Positions 8,116-17,136 of a DNA stretch of 34,640 nt are shown piece after piece. Within the stretch, counting starts at the first letter, position 1. Each line of letters begins with the position of its first letter. Made by a program: the position numbers and the translations under genes. This DNA comes from an uncultured Bacilli bacterium (GTDB taxonomy: Bacteria > Bacillota_I > Bacilli_A > RF39 > UBA660). The notes beneath the pieces are model-generated. The model had not been told where the DNA came from. It saw only the letters and a program-made list of their open reading frames with translations, and searched no databases. The stretch covers positions 1-34,640 of the forward strand of contig CANQZN010000003.1 in the NCBI GenBank assembly GCA_947628365.1, read 5' to 3'.

Positions 8116-9597
8116 TTAACTATCATCTTCACTATTCTCTTCTTCTGTTTCCTTCTTTTTACTTTTTCTTTTATTTTTCTTTTTTGGCTTTTCAATTATT
8201 TCTTCAGCCTCAGTTTTATTATCTTCTGTTTTTTCTTCTTCTTTTTGTTCTTCTATTTTATTTTCATCATTTTCTTCTTCTTTAAAAATATCTGCAAATT
8301 CACTTTCTTTTTTTACTGGTACTTTTTTCTTTTTCTTATGACACATAGAAATCATACAAATTAATGATAAGAATAAAGAAATACCAAAAGCTATAATAAT
8401 ATATAGATAAACTTGATTTAATTTCAATACTTCATCAAGTTCACTACGATCATATAAACTAAATGTTTTATTGACTGTATCATAAAGATAGAAATTTTTA
8501 TCTCCTGTTTCAACATTTATACCATATACGACAAAGTTAGTTGAATTATCATTAATTTTAAAACCATCATATTCTTTGTCATTAATCATAACTTTGCTTT
8601 TAATTAAATTGTCTATTTCATCTTTATAATCTAACACTACTATTTTTAAACTAGTACCAACTTCTTCATTATATTTAGTATAGTTACCATTATCATAAAC
8701 AAAACTTTCAACATTACCTTCTTCAGTTTTTAAACCAACTAAAGTATAATTTATTTTTTCATTATAACAAGCAGGTATAGTAATATCATTGATAGTAATA
8801 TCTTTTTCCGTATATAATGTTGGACAATTAAAATTATTTCTTAATTTAATAACAGTATAATTAACGTTATTATAAGTTACATTTATTGGGTTTTGATCTA
8901 TAACATTAACTGTAATAGTATAAGTTTTTTCACTACCATTTTCTGCTCTTACAACTACCTTTAAATTATTAGTGCCTTCTGATACAGAAATAGCTCCATC
9001 ACCACTTACAGAAGCTTTACTATCATTTTCTAAAGCTTTAATATTAACACTATTAGTGCCTTCTGGCACAGTTACAGAATAATTTAAAGTATCTTTATCA
9101 AATGCTGGAGTTAATTCATAACCTTCAACACTTAAAGATTTTAAATTATTATCTTTTGAATAACTAGCTTCTAATTCTTTTTGCGTTATAATTTTGATTG
9201 TTTTACTACCGCTTGTAAGATTTATTTCACTCATATCTGCAAAAGCATAAGCAAGATAACTACCAACAGATACTTTAGTAGAACCAGTTTTTAAAGTTTT
9301 AAAAGTAAATGTGTATTTTTTTGACTTAATTCCTGTGGAAGAAGAGGAAGCCATTCTTACTCCCCCACCTTCACTATTAGTACTTGTAAGTTGCAAATAA
9401 TTTTTATCATAATTAAGTTGCATTTGCCAACTACCAATTGCTGTACTACTAGATAGGGTAACTGTAACTGTAACTTTATTACCCACTACTACTTGAGAGG
9501 TACTAGTTACAGAAATATTACCTGAAGTAGCATAAACAAAATTGGGTATTAATAATAAACTAATTAATGTTACAATCCATAATTTTAATTTTTTCAT
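8116..9597 (-). CDS. Surface protein with signal peptide, cohesin-like domain, cadherin-like beta-sandwich domain, C-terminal TM and charged tail
   Basis: Signal peptide MKKLKLWIVTLISLLLIPNFVYA; cohesin-like VVVGNKVTVTVTLSSSTAIGSWQMQLNYDKNYLQLTST; LKSLSVEGYELTPAFDKDTLNYSVTVPEGTNSVNI...ENGSEKTYTITVNV beta-sandwich repeat; TM VYLYIIIAFGISLFLSLICMISM, then K/E-rich tail. Confidence 0.75.
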   Translation of the reverse strand: MKKLKLWIVTLISLLLIPNFVYATSGNISVTSTSQVVVGNKVTVTVTLSSSTAIGSWQMQLNYDKNYLQLTSTNSEGGGVRMASSSSTGIKSKKYTFTFKTLKTGSTKVSVGSYLAYAFADMSEINLTSGSKTIKIITQKELEASYSKDNNLKSLSVEGYELTPAFDKDTLNYSVTVPEGTNSVNIKALENDSKASVSGDGAISVSEGTNNLKVVVRAENGSEKTYTITVNVIDQNPINVTYNNVNYTVIKLRNNFNCPTLYTEKDITINDITIPACYNEKINYTLVGLKTEEGNVESFVYDNGNYTKYNEEVGTSLKIVVLDYKDEIDNLIKSKVMINDKEYDGFKINDNSTNFVVYGINVETGDKNFYLYDTVNKTFSLYDRSELDEVLKLNQVYLYIIIAFGISLFLSLICMISMCHKKKKKVPVKKESEFADIFKEEENDENKIEEQKEEEKTEDNKTEAEEIIEKPKKKNKRKSKKKETEEENSEDDS

Positions 9598-9614
9598 TTA
9601 CATTTTCCTTTCTT

Positions 9615-11336
9615 TTATTGAACTATTGTATATGTTCCTAAAATACTTTTTTGAATTTGTAATAAATCAAGAGCATTAATTATACCGTCATCAGATGTAT
9701 CACCAGCTAAATTATAGACACCATTTAAACTAAAAGTGCCTAGGATATTTTTTTGCACTTGTAATAAATCAAGAGCATTAACCATACCATCACCTGAGGT
9801 ATCACCATTAATTATTACTGTTAATGTTTCACTATTAGTGGTATTTTGAATAGTAACTTTATAACCAGTACCAATTAAACCATCAGTGACAAGTGTATCG
9901 TTTGCATTAGTTATTTTAACATTACCATAACCAGCAATACTTTCTAAATTACTTTTAACAGTTTCTATATTTGTTTCTGGACTAATACCTAGTATTTCAC
10001 CACTTGCATATTTATAACCACTACTAACAACTATAGTATTAATTGGCATCTCAGATGGATCAGTATTTCCTGGTGTATCAACTGCTCCATTATTTTCCAA
10101 GTATGTTGAATCATCCATATTATTATAGACAGGTATATAAAAAGCAAAAACATTATTAATTAATCCTAAATTGTTATAAGTATTATAAGTTGTCTTAGAT
10201 TCACTTGATGGTGCTTGAATATTTGTCATATATTGATGACTATATAACCTATTACTTTCAGTTGGTACAACATTATATTTTTGTAAATAACCAGTATATT
10301 GACCTTTAGCTATATAAGAACTAGCAAGTTCTAATGCCCCACCTTTAATAGCTTCTTGTAAACCATACCATTTAGATTTTTTAGCATATTCTAACCCACA
10401 AGCAGTTGGACCACTAGATGTTGCACAGGAATCAGTTACTCCAAAGTTATAAAAATTATAATATCCTTCATAATTAGGATAAACACCACTATAAAGGTTA
10501 TATAAAGATGTACTACTACCCATTTCTTGTAAAATTCTCGATGCAATAAATATTGGACTAACATTAACTTCTTTACTAACAATATTGATAATATCACCTA
10601 GATTGTTATTCAAAGAATAATGATACTTATAAAATTCAGCATGATCTATAACATCGGTAGTAGCAGATGCATATAAAGTCGCTAAATTATCATCATATTT
10701 TAAATATTCAAATTGAAAAATATATTGATCAGTAAAGAAATTACGTGGATCCATATAATAGGCTACGGCTGTTGCCGATGCTGGATACCAAGTTTTTGTA
10801 TATTGATTATGACAAGTATTATCAATATTAGTAGGTATAGTACTTGCTATATAACTTGTTCCACACGCGCTTTCATTTTCAACTGCACTACTCCAGTCAA
10901 GGCCAGTAAATATTGGTTGAAATTGCCAATTAGGATGACTTTCTTTTAGGGAACATATACCAGGCCAATAACTTGCTGGAAAGCCAGCTTCTTGTAAAGA
11001 TTTTTCACAATCATTATTTGGATTTGTATTATATTCTAAACTAGAAATACTCATATAATCACTACAAACATAACCAGAAGCACTACCTTCATAGTATAGT
11101 TTATACCAACCATTCGCACAATCTTTTTCACTAGGATATTTATTATTACTTACTAAATTATATTCTGCTCCATTAGTAAGAGTTTTTAAAGTATCATAAT
11201 TAGTACCAGGGCCACTTCTTAAATAAACACCAGTTCCATTAATTCTTCCCCGATAAATAGTAGCATGACAAAAATTCATTTTAACAATGAATAAGAAAAA
11301 AAATACTAACAAATATTTATAATATTTATTTTTCAT
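9615..11336 (-). CDS. Secreted SH3-domain N-acetylglucosaminidase-type autolysin with C-terminal dockerin
   Basis: Signal peptide; bacterial SH3 GRINGTGVYLRSGPGTNYDTLKTLTNGAEY; glucosaminidase-like YYMDPRNFFTDQYIFQFEYLKYD...ILQEMGSS; C-terminal two-fold dockerin GDTSGDGMVNALDLLQVQKNILG / GDTSDDGIINALDLLQIQKSILG. Confidence 0.85.
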   Translation of the reverse strand: MKNKYYKYLLVFFFLFIVKMNFCHATIYRGRINGTGVYLRSGPGTNYDTLKTLTNGAEYNLVSNNKYPSEKDCANGWYKLYYEGSASGYVCSDYMSISSLEYNTNPNNDCEKSLQEAGFPASYWPGICSLKESHPNWQFQPIFTGLDWSSAVENESACGTSYIASTIPTNIDNTCHNQYTKTWYPASATAVAYYMDPRNFFTDQYIFQFEYLKYDDNLATLYASATTDVIDHAEFYKYHYSLNNNLGDIINIVSKEVNVSPIFIASRILQEMGSSTSLYNLYSGVYPNYEGYYNFYNFGVTDSCATSSGPTACGLEYAKKSKWYGLQEAIKGGALELASSYIAKGQYTGYLQKYNVVPTESNRLYSHQYMTNIQAPSSESKTTYNTYNNLGLINNVFAFYIPVYNNMDDSTYLENNGAVDTPGNTDPSEMPINTIVVSSGYKYASGEILGISPETNIETVKSNLESIAGYGNVKITNANDTLVTDGLIGTGYKVTIQNTTNSETLTVIINGDTSGDGMVNALDLLQVQKNILGTFSLNGVYNLAGDTSDDGIINALDLLQIQKSILGTYTIVQ

Positions 11337-11393
11337 GCATACCTACCTTTTATATAATTTTACCATATATTCCTATGAATTTATTAATATCAT

Positions 11394-11431
11394 AAAAAAA
11401 TAATGTCAAATTAAGTTAACTTGACATTATT
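11394..11431 (-). terminator. Terminator of the 179-aa lipoprotein gene
   Basis: AATAATGTCAA/TTGACATTATT 11-bp stem, followed on the minus strand by a T-run. Confidence 0.8.
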
Positions 11432-11435
11432 ATTC

Positions 11436-11975
11436 TTAATCTAGATTAGGATTATATATTCCATGAATTTTTTCTAAATCATTATCAGTAGGTTGAACAA
11501 CAACATATTTATCATCTTCTTTATTTACTGTAAATATAATTGTATATTCAATTTTATCATTCATATTTTGCATTTTATCTAATTTATAAGAAGTAAATTT
11601 ATCTTGATCATAAACTCCATTTTCATCATTAAATTCATCACGATGATTTTCTAAATAAACTGTGGCATCTTTTTGGGCTTTATATAAATCATATACTTTA
11701 ATTTTAACAGTTACATAACCAATATCTCCATCATATTCTTCATCAACAATTTCAAATTCTAAATCTTTATATTGTTTCTTTAATACATCCCTATATTTAT
11801 CTTGTTCCTCTTCATCTAAGTTTTCTTTTTCAATGACACTTTCTAAATCCACTAAAACTTCACTATCTAAAGTTTTATATTTCTTTAAATAAGTAGAAAC
11901 TGCATTACTAGCACTATTCATACCACATCCTGTAACCATTAACATTACCAATAAACAAACTATAATCTTTTTCAC
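11436..11975 (-). CDS. Predicted lipoprotein, 179 aa
   Basis: MKKIIVCLLVMLMVTGCGMNS signal with lipobox VTGC. Confidence 0.75.
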   Translation of the reverse strand: MKKIIVCLLVMLMVTGCGMNSASNAVSTYLKKYKTLDSEVLVDLESVIEKENLDEEEQDKYRDVLKKQYKDLEFEIVDEEYDGDIGYVTVKIKVYDLYKAQKDATVYLENHRDEFNDENGVYDQDKFTSYKLDKMQNMNDKIEYTIIFTVNKEDDKYVVVQPTDNDLEKIHGIYNPNLD

Positions 11976-12014
11976 ATAATCACCTATTTCTATTATTTCT
12001 AATTTAACTTTATT

Positions 12015-12647
12015 TTATACATTATTATAAGATAATTTTATTAATTCATAGATACTATATTCTTTTTCAGTTAATTTATCATTTAATTTATTTAACATAT
12101 TTTGATACATTAAATTAATATTATCTTCAAGTTTATTAAACCATTCTAAATAAATATATTTAAGTTTACTATTTTCTTTATTTTGATACATTTTTTCTAC
12201 TTCTAATTTAATTAATTTTTTTATTTTTAATTCTTGTCTTGTTTCTTTAGTTACTTTAACTTTATCTTTTATTTCATAATCTATTTTACTTATCACTACA
12301 TTATACATAAATTCATTAACACTAAGTTCATCTTCTAATATTAAACTACTTTTATTAATAACTACACCATCATCATTAAATTCTAAAGCTAAAGCATTTT
12401 TACCATCACTAAAAATACTTGTATATTTTAAATAATTATTTTGTTTTAATTTAGTTTTATTTTCTATTTTCTTTAAAAATTCTTTATCTACTACTAAAAC
12501 TTTACTTATCATATTTAATATAGTTTTAGAATCAACATGTATTAAAGGAATTTTCTTAACATACTCAATTGTATCATCTTCATCCCACTCATAAAACATA
12601 TAATAATTATCTTGAAAATTTAATAACACATCATAGTAGTAATCCAT
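12015..12647 (-). CDS. Hypothetical protein, 210 aa
   Basis: Open ORF, nearly adjacent to the following small membrane-protein ORF. Confidence 0.65.
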   Translation of the reverse strand: MDYYYDVLLNFQDNYYMFYEWDEDDTIEYVKKIPLIHVDSKTILNMISKVLVVDKEFLKKIENKTKLKQNNYLKYTSIFSDGKNALALEFNDDGVVINKSSLILEDELSVNEFMYNVVISKIDYEIKDKVKVTKETRQELKIKKLIKLEVEKMYQNKENSKLKYIYLEWFNKLEDNINLMYQNMLNKLNDKLTEKEYSIYELIKLSYNNV

Positions 12648-12648
12648 T

Positions 12649-12846
12649 TTATCTTTTCCTTCCTATACTATAAAATATTAAAAATACCCCGACAAAAAAT
12701 AAATCACAATAAATGCTTCTAATAATAAAATAAACAAATTCAAAAAAAGTATACCCAATAACAAACAAATTTAAGTATAAAAGAATAAAAAATAAACCGG
12801 TAGTAGTAAAAAAGAAACCTAGTCCTAATAAAAATAAATTTATCAT
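12649..12846 (-). CDS. Small membrane protein, 65 aa
   Basis: Two hydrophobic segments; adjacent to the 210-aa ORF. Confidence 0.5.
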   Translation of the reverse strand: MINLFLLGLGFFFTTTGLFFILLYLNLFVIGYTFFEFVYFIIRSIYCDLFFVGVFLIFYSIGRKR

Positions 12847-12911
12847 ACTTCTCTTTATATTTTATTTATAAATATTTAAAAATATTATATAATTAATTAG
12901 GTGATTAGTTT

Positions 12912-13721
12912 ATGAATTATATTATTTGTTTAATTTTAGGGTTAATTCAAGGGATAACTGAACCTTTACCAATTTCATCAAGTGGACATGTTTTCTTATT
13001 TAAGAATTTATTTAACACTACTATTTTTGATAATTCTCTAAATTTTGAAATCATTTCTAACTTTGGTTCATTTTTAGCTATTCTCTTTATCTTTAGAAAA
13101 GATATTATGGAATTAATTAAGAATTTCTTTGGTTTTATTTTTAATAGTAAACATCGTAAGAATAATAAAGATGGTTTTATGTACATCATAAAGTTAATTA
13201 TAAGTACTATACCTGTTGGTATTACTGGTATTTTATTTAATGATTACTTAGAAGAACATTTTAATTCTCTTAATTTACTAGCATTTACTTTTTTATTCAC
13301 AGCATTAATGTTATTTATTGTTAGAAATATTAAAGGTACTAAAGATAGTAAAGATATTACATTTACAGATGCAATAATCATTGGTTTATTTCAAGCTATT
13401 ACTATTATTCCTGGTATAAGTCGTAGTGGTACTGTTTTAGTAGCATGTCTAATTTGTAAATTAAAAAGAGATGATGCTTTAAAATATACATTTATGTTAT
13501 ACTTCCCAGTTAGTGCTGGTACTATGTTACTTAAAGCTCCTGAATTACTTAATACCACAACTGATTTATTATTACCATATTTATTAGGTATGATTGTAGC
13601 TTTAGTTATTACATACTTCTCTTATAGATGGTTAAGTAGTATCGTAAAAAAAGGAAAACTTTGGAAGTTTTCCATCTATTGCTTATGTTTAGCATTATTT
13701 ATATTTATATATTTTAGATAA
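12912..13721 (+). CDS. uppP: Undecaprenyl-diphosphatase (BacA/UppP)
   Basis: LGLIQGITEPLPISSSGHVFL and PGISRSGTVLVACLICKLKRDDALKYTFMLYFPV motifs. Confidence 0.95.
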   Translation: MNYIICLILGLIQGITEPLPISSSGHVFLFKNLFNTTIFDNSLNFEIISNFGSFLAILFIFRKDIMELIKNFFGFIFNSKHRKNNKDGFMYIIKLIISTIPVGITGILFNDYLEEHFNSLNLLAFTFLFTALMLFIVRNIKGTKDSKDITFTDAIIIGLFQAITIIPGISRSGTVLVACLICKLKRDDALKYTFMLYFPVSAGTMLLKAPELLNTTTDLLLPYLLGMIVALVITYFSYRWLSSIVKKGKLWKFSIYCLCLALFIFIYFR

Positions 13722-13748
13722 AATCTCGAAGAGAGATTTTTTTATTTA
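13721..13748 (+). terminator. Terminator of uppP, possibly shared with the convergent paralog gene
   Basis: AAATCTC-gaaga-GAGATTT followed by a T-rich tail. Confidence 0.8.
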
Positions 13749-15050
13749 TTCTTTTATTAAGAAAGGATCTGTTATTGTACCACTTCCACTTAATAATTGC
13801 TCGGATGAATCGATATAGAAGACAGGCCTAATACAATATTTTGTTGATGATACCCAAGTATTAGTATAGCCTTCAGAACGAATATAAAAAAACGCATATA
13901 CACCCCAACTTGTGTTCCAGCCATTACTCGTCATTGTCCACTCGTGAGCTTCTGTATCATTTTTACTTAAGTGCATCCAACTATTTTTACAATTAGTACC
14001 ATCAGTTGCAAATGGATTACAAATAGCATCATCACTTAAAGCATAGTAGTAATCATGTAAATACATTAGACTTACTTTACCATTAAAAGTTTTTGCCCAT
14101 TTTTCATTCTTATGACGTATATAATAAAATGTTTGATCTTCATACTGTCCATATTGAACTACATATGGTTGTGCTCCCAAGTCTCCTTGATTTGCTTTTA
14201 CATCCCATACCGTTCCTTTTTGCCCAGTTTCGACCAAATATAATTCTTTTCCTATTTGTTTTGCACCAGCATTATCATTTTCTAACATATCTCCATATGT
14301 CCATGTATTAGTTGCTATCTTTTCTTCCCAGCCTTTGGGTACAAAATCAGGATTTTCTAAAAAGTCACTTCCACTTATTGCTTTATATATATTACTTTCT
14401 GGAAATGTTATATCTGTATCATAATCTGTATACCATTGATATAATCCATTTTCTGTTTCTTTTAATGCTTCTTTTTTTATTACTTTTACTCTTCCTGTTT
14501 CTGCTTCTATTCCTATTATTCTATACATATAATGATTTGTATCTTTTGTACAAGTATCTTTATCACTTGTCCCAAAACATATATAGTTATCTACTAGTTC
14601 ATTTCCATTTTCATCTTTTGCTTGTCCTTGAAATCGATACATTTCTCCTCGTACTTTATCTGTACTTAATCCTTTGGGTTCTTTTTCTTTTATTTCTAGT
14701 CCCAAACTCTTATCAAAATATAAATAACAATAGGTTGTATTTCCACTGGATATTGTTACTGAATTATTTTCATAGCTTAGTACTCCACTTAATTCATTTC
14801 CATTATTGTCTATACATTTACTTTCCTTAATATTTAAGACATATCCTTCTGGAAATTTATTACCTTCAACTGGTACATAATTATTTTCACTTTCTTCTTT
14901 ATACATTGCAAATGTTTTATTATTTACTTCTTGTTTCAATATGACATTATCTAATTGTATATTTTCTTTCGGCTTAAATATTATGACACCGGTTAGTATT
15001 ACTCCTACCAAAAGTATTATTAATAAATATTTTTTGTTAATTATTCTCAT
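13746..15050 (-). CDS. Membrane-anchored (probable surface) protein, paralog family copy 1, with C-terminal SWMHLS/EWTM...IRPVFYI module
   Basis: Shares N-terminal MRIINKKYLLIILLVGVILTGVI, YICFGTSDKDTC, YMYRIIGIEAETGRVKVIKKEAL, KVSLMYLHDYYYALSDDA, SWMHLSKNDT, HEWTM, IRPVFYI with the ORFs at 20477 and 27432. Confidence 0.85.
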   Translation of the reverse strand: MRIINKKYLLIILLVGVILTGVIIFKPKENIQLDNVILKQEVNNKTFAMYKEESENNYVPVEGNKFPEGYVLNIKESKCIDNNGNELSGVLSYENNSVTISSGNTTYCYLYFDKSLGLEIKEKEPKGLSTDKVRGEMYRFQGQAKDENGNELVDNYICFGTSDKDTCTKDTNHYMYRIIGIEAETGRVKVIKKEALKETENGLYQWYTDYDTDITFPESNIYKAISGSDFLENPDFVPKGWEEKIATNTWTYGDMLENDNAGAKQIGKELYLVETGQKGTVWDVKANQGDLGAQPYVVQYGQYEDQTFYYIRHKNEKWAKTFNGKVSLMYLHDYYYALSDDAICNPFATDGTNCKNSWMHLSKNDTEAHEWTMTSNGWNTSWGVYAFFYIRSEGYTNTWVSSTKYCIRPVFYIDSSEQLLSGSGTITDPFLIKE

Positions 15051-15079
15051 AAAATATCATTCCTTTATTTTATAAGATA

Positions 15080-15106
15080 ATTATATATTACCCCCCCCGG
15101 TGTCAA
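15080..15106 (-). promoter_or_regulatory. Promoter of paralog copy 1 with G8 tract in the spacer
   Basis: Minus strand TTGACA (15106-15101), CC, G8 (15098-15091), TAATA, TATAAT (15085-15080): 15-nt spacer, or 17 nt if TAATTA (15083-15078) is the -10. Confidence 0.7.
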
Positions 15107-15124
15107 GTTTATTTCAAAAAAATG

Positions 15125-15153
15125 TTGTTAACTTCCAACATTTAGGTTATAAT
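15125..15153 (+). promoter_or_regulatory. Predicted promoter for the candidate ncRNA
   Basis: TTGTTA (15125-15130), 17 nt, TATAAT (15148-15153). Confidence 0.45.
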
Positions 15154-15159
15154 TTATTT

Positions 15160-15364
15160 AGGAAGTGTGAATTTCATGCCACCTAATTTAATTAAGCTAT
15201 TAATTCAAATATTTTAACGGTGTCTTTTAAAGTTATTATAATTAATAATAGTAAAATAATTACTCACAAAAACTATATTTTTAGGGGATAAAATTCAACA
15301 CTTCGACTTACTGTTAAAATGTAAAACATACCCCTTGTAAAGGAGGTATGTTTTGTTTTATTTT
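15160..15364 (+). ncRNA. Candidate rod-like non-coding RNA, possibly 6S-like
   Basis: Closing helix GAAGTG-TGAATTT (15162-15174) / AAATTCA-a-CACTTC (15291-15304); inner helices CCTAA/TTAGG and AAATAT/ATATTT; upstream -10; downstream strong terminator; no plus-strand ORF. Confidence 0.45.
15323..15364 (+). terminator. Rho-independent terminator
   Basis: AAAACATACC...GGTATGTTTT stem followed by GTTTTATTTT; no plus-strand CDS upstream. Confidence 0.75.
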
Positions 15365-15391
15365 GTCGAATAGAAAGAAAGTAAATCATTA

Positions 15392-16126
15392 TTACTTCTT
15401 AGATAATTTAGTTAATTTCTTTAAATGAGAATCGTCTTTATGTTGTAAATAATATTCAGGATTTAACCAAACACTTTTAAAATTTTCCCATTTATTTTTA
15501 CCAGTAAATTTAATTGGTTCTTCTTTTTTATCTTCTACTAAAATATCAATATTTTGGGGAGTAAATATTTCCATTAAATAACTAAGAAGTGTTAGAGCTT
15601 CCATAATTATTGCTGGAAGTAACAAATAGAAATATAAACTAGTTGTTGTCACTTTTTCAATCATTTCCTTAATACCAAGAGGCAAAAATGTTAGTCTATT
15701 CATATCACTAATAAAGAAAGTTGCTACTACTGACATAGCTAAAATCCAAACTTTAGATTTGCCAATTATATTAGATTTAATATTTAAATTACGACGATAT
15801 TTAATAAATTGAACTAAAACAATTAATAATTCAAAAATAATTGGAATTAAAGCATAAGGTGTAATTAAATATAAAACAATAAAGTTAACAATTGTAAATA
15901 ATTTATCAGCAGTTCCATCAAATAAAGCGCCAAAGAAAGTTGATGCTTTAAAATGTCTTGCAAGTATACCATCTATACTATCTGTTAAATAACAAATAAG
16001 TGATAATATACCAGCAGCAAAGCCACCTAAATTATTATAGATGGGCACTAAAATAATTGTTCCGATTACTCTTATTAATGTTAAAAAATTAATTATAAAT
16101 AATTTTAAAGTCATAAAACACCTCAA
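15392..16126 (-). CDS. CDP-alcohol phosphatidyltransferase family protein (PgsA-like)
   Basis: FLTLIRVIG..., DSIDGILARHFKASTFFGALFDGTADKLF matches the CDP-OH-P signature; start may be M5. Confidence 0.8.
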   Translation of the reverse strand: MRCFMTLKLFIINFLTLIRVIGTIILVPIYNNLGGFAAGILSLICYLTDSIDGILARHFKASTFFGALFDGTADKLFTIVNFIVLYLITPYALIPIIFELLIVLVQFIKYRRNLNIKSNIIGKSKVWILAMSVVATFFISDMNRLTFLPLGIKEMIEKVTTTSLYFYLLLPAIIMEALTLLSYLMEIFTPQNIDILVEDKKEEPIKFTGKNKWENFKSVWLNPEYYLQHKDDSHLKKLTKLSKK

Positions 16127-16156
16127 ATCAAAGTTACTACTATCTTATCATAAATA

Positions 16157-17068
16157 TTATTTATTTAAAATATCTCTTTTTCCATTTAAATAACTTTTAA
16201 TATCCATTATATTTTTACCAACTGGTTTAATTTTATCAAAATAAATTATTCCATCTTTTGCTCCAATACCTAATTCATTATTTTTCAAATAAATTTTATT
16301 TATCTCACTTTTTTCATTAGTATAATGAGCAGATACTATTTTAACCTCTTCATTATTTATTAAAGTTTTAGTTAAGGGATAAGGACTAAAAGCTCTTATT
16401 TTATTAAATATATTTCTTGCATTATCATTAAAATCTAATACTTCCATATCACTTGTTATTTTAGGAGCATAAGTAGCATCATTATCATTTTGTTTAATTC
16501 TCTTAACATTACCAGTAATAATAGAATTTAAATTTTTAAGTAATAATTCACTACCAATAACACTTAATTTATCATGAATAGTTCCTAAATCATCATTATC
16601 ATTTATAGGTATTCTTTGAATATCTATTATATCCCCTGTATCCATAAATTCATCCATATACATAAGAGTTACACCAGTTTCATCATCACCATTTATAATA
16701 GCCCATTGCATTGGGGCAGCCCCTCTATATTTAGGTAAAATAGATGAATGAATATTGATACAACCATATTTAGGATAATCGATTAATTCTTTCGGAATTA
16801 TTTTACCATAAGCACAAGTTACAATTAGATCAGGTTTAGCATCTATTACAGTCTGATATTCTTTTTTGATACTTTCTGGAGTAAAGACTGGAATATTATT
16901 TTTTTCCGCTAACACTTTAACTGGTGATGGTGTTAGAATTTTTTTTCGACCAACCAAAGCATCTTTATTGGTTACAACTAAAACGACATTAGTATTTTTT
17001 ATTAATACTTCTAAAGGTTTTAAAGAAAACTCTGGCGTTCCCATAAATACTACACGAATATCTTTCAT
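16157..17068 (-). CDS. fmt: Methionyl-tRNA formyltransferase
   Basis: VVFMGTPEFSLKPLEVL, NIHSSILPKYRGAAPMQWAIINGDDETGVTLMYMDEFMDTGDI. Confidence 0.95.
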   Translation of the reverse strand: MKDIRVVFMGTPEFSLKPLEVLIKNTNVVLVVTNKDALVGRKKILTPSPVKVLAEKNNIPVFTPESIKKEYQTVIDAKPDLIVTCAYGKIIPKELIDYPKYGCINIHSSILPKYRGAAPMQWAIINGDDETGVTLMYMDEFMDTGDIIDIQRIPINDNDDLGTIHDKLSVIGSELLLKNLNSIITGNVKRIKQNDNDATYAPKITSDMEVLDFNDNARNIFNKIRAFSPYPLTKTLINNEEVKIVSAHYTNEKSEINKIYLKNNELGIGAKDGIIYFDKIKPVGKNIMDIKSYLNGKRDILNK

Positions 17069-17112
17069 ATTTAGTCACCTAGTAAATATTATAAAATAAA
17101 TTTAATAATAAG

Positions 17113-17136
17113 AAAAGAGTGTTTTAACTACACTCT
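17113..17136 (-). terminator. Terminator of ileS
   Basis: GAGTGT/ACACTC hairpin followed on the minus strand by TTTTCTT. Confidence 0.65.

Noticed and set aside
12947-13189. 80-aa minus-strand ORF inside uppP
   Set aside because: Fully antisense to a confidently identified uppP.
13795-13960. Diversity-generating retroelement target
   Set aside because: No reverse transcriptase, template repeat or adenine-biased substitution pattern visible here; kept only as something to check genome-wide.
14312-14830. 172-aa plus-strand ORF (and 14093-14311, 27617-27808, 27815-28006) antisense to the paralog genes
   Set aside because: Low-complexity L/Y/F/H-rich translations typical of the antisense of AT-rich coding sequence; the minus-strand frames show conserved protein motifs across three copies.
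14984-15105. Inverted repeat TGACACCGG (14984-14992) / CCGGTGTCA (15097-15105) linking the copy 1 coding start to its promoter, as a possible invertible switch
   Set aside because: Shortened or lost in the other two copies, no recombinase gene in the window, and one arm is simply the -35 region; probably chance.
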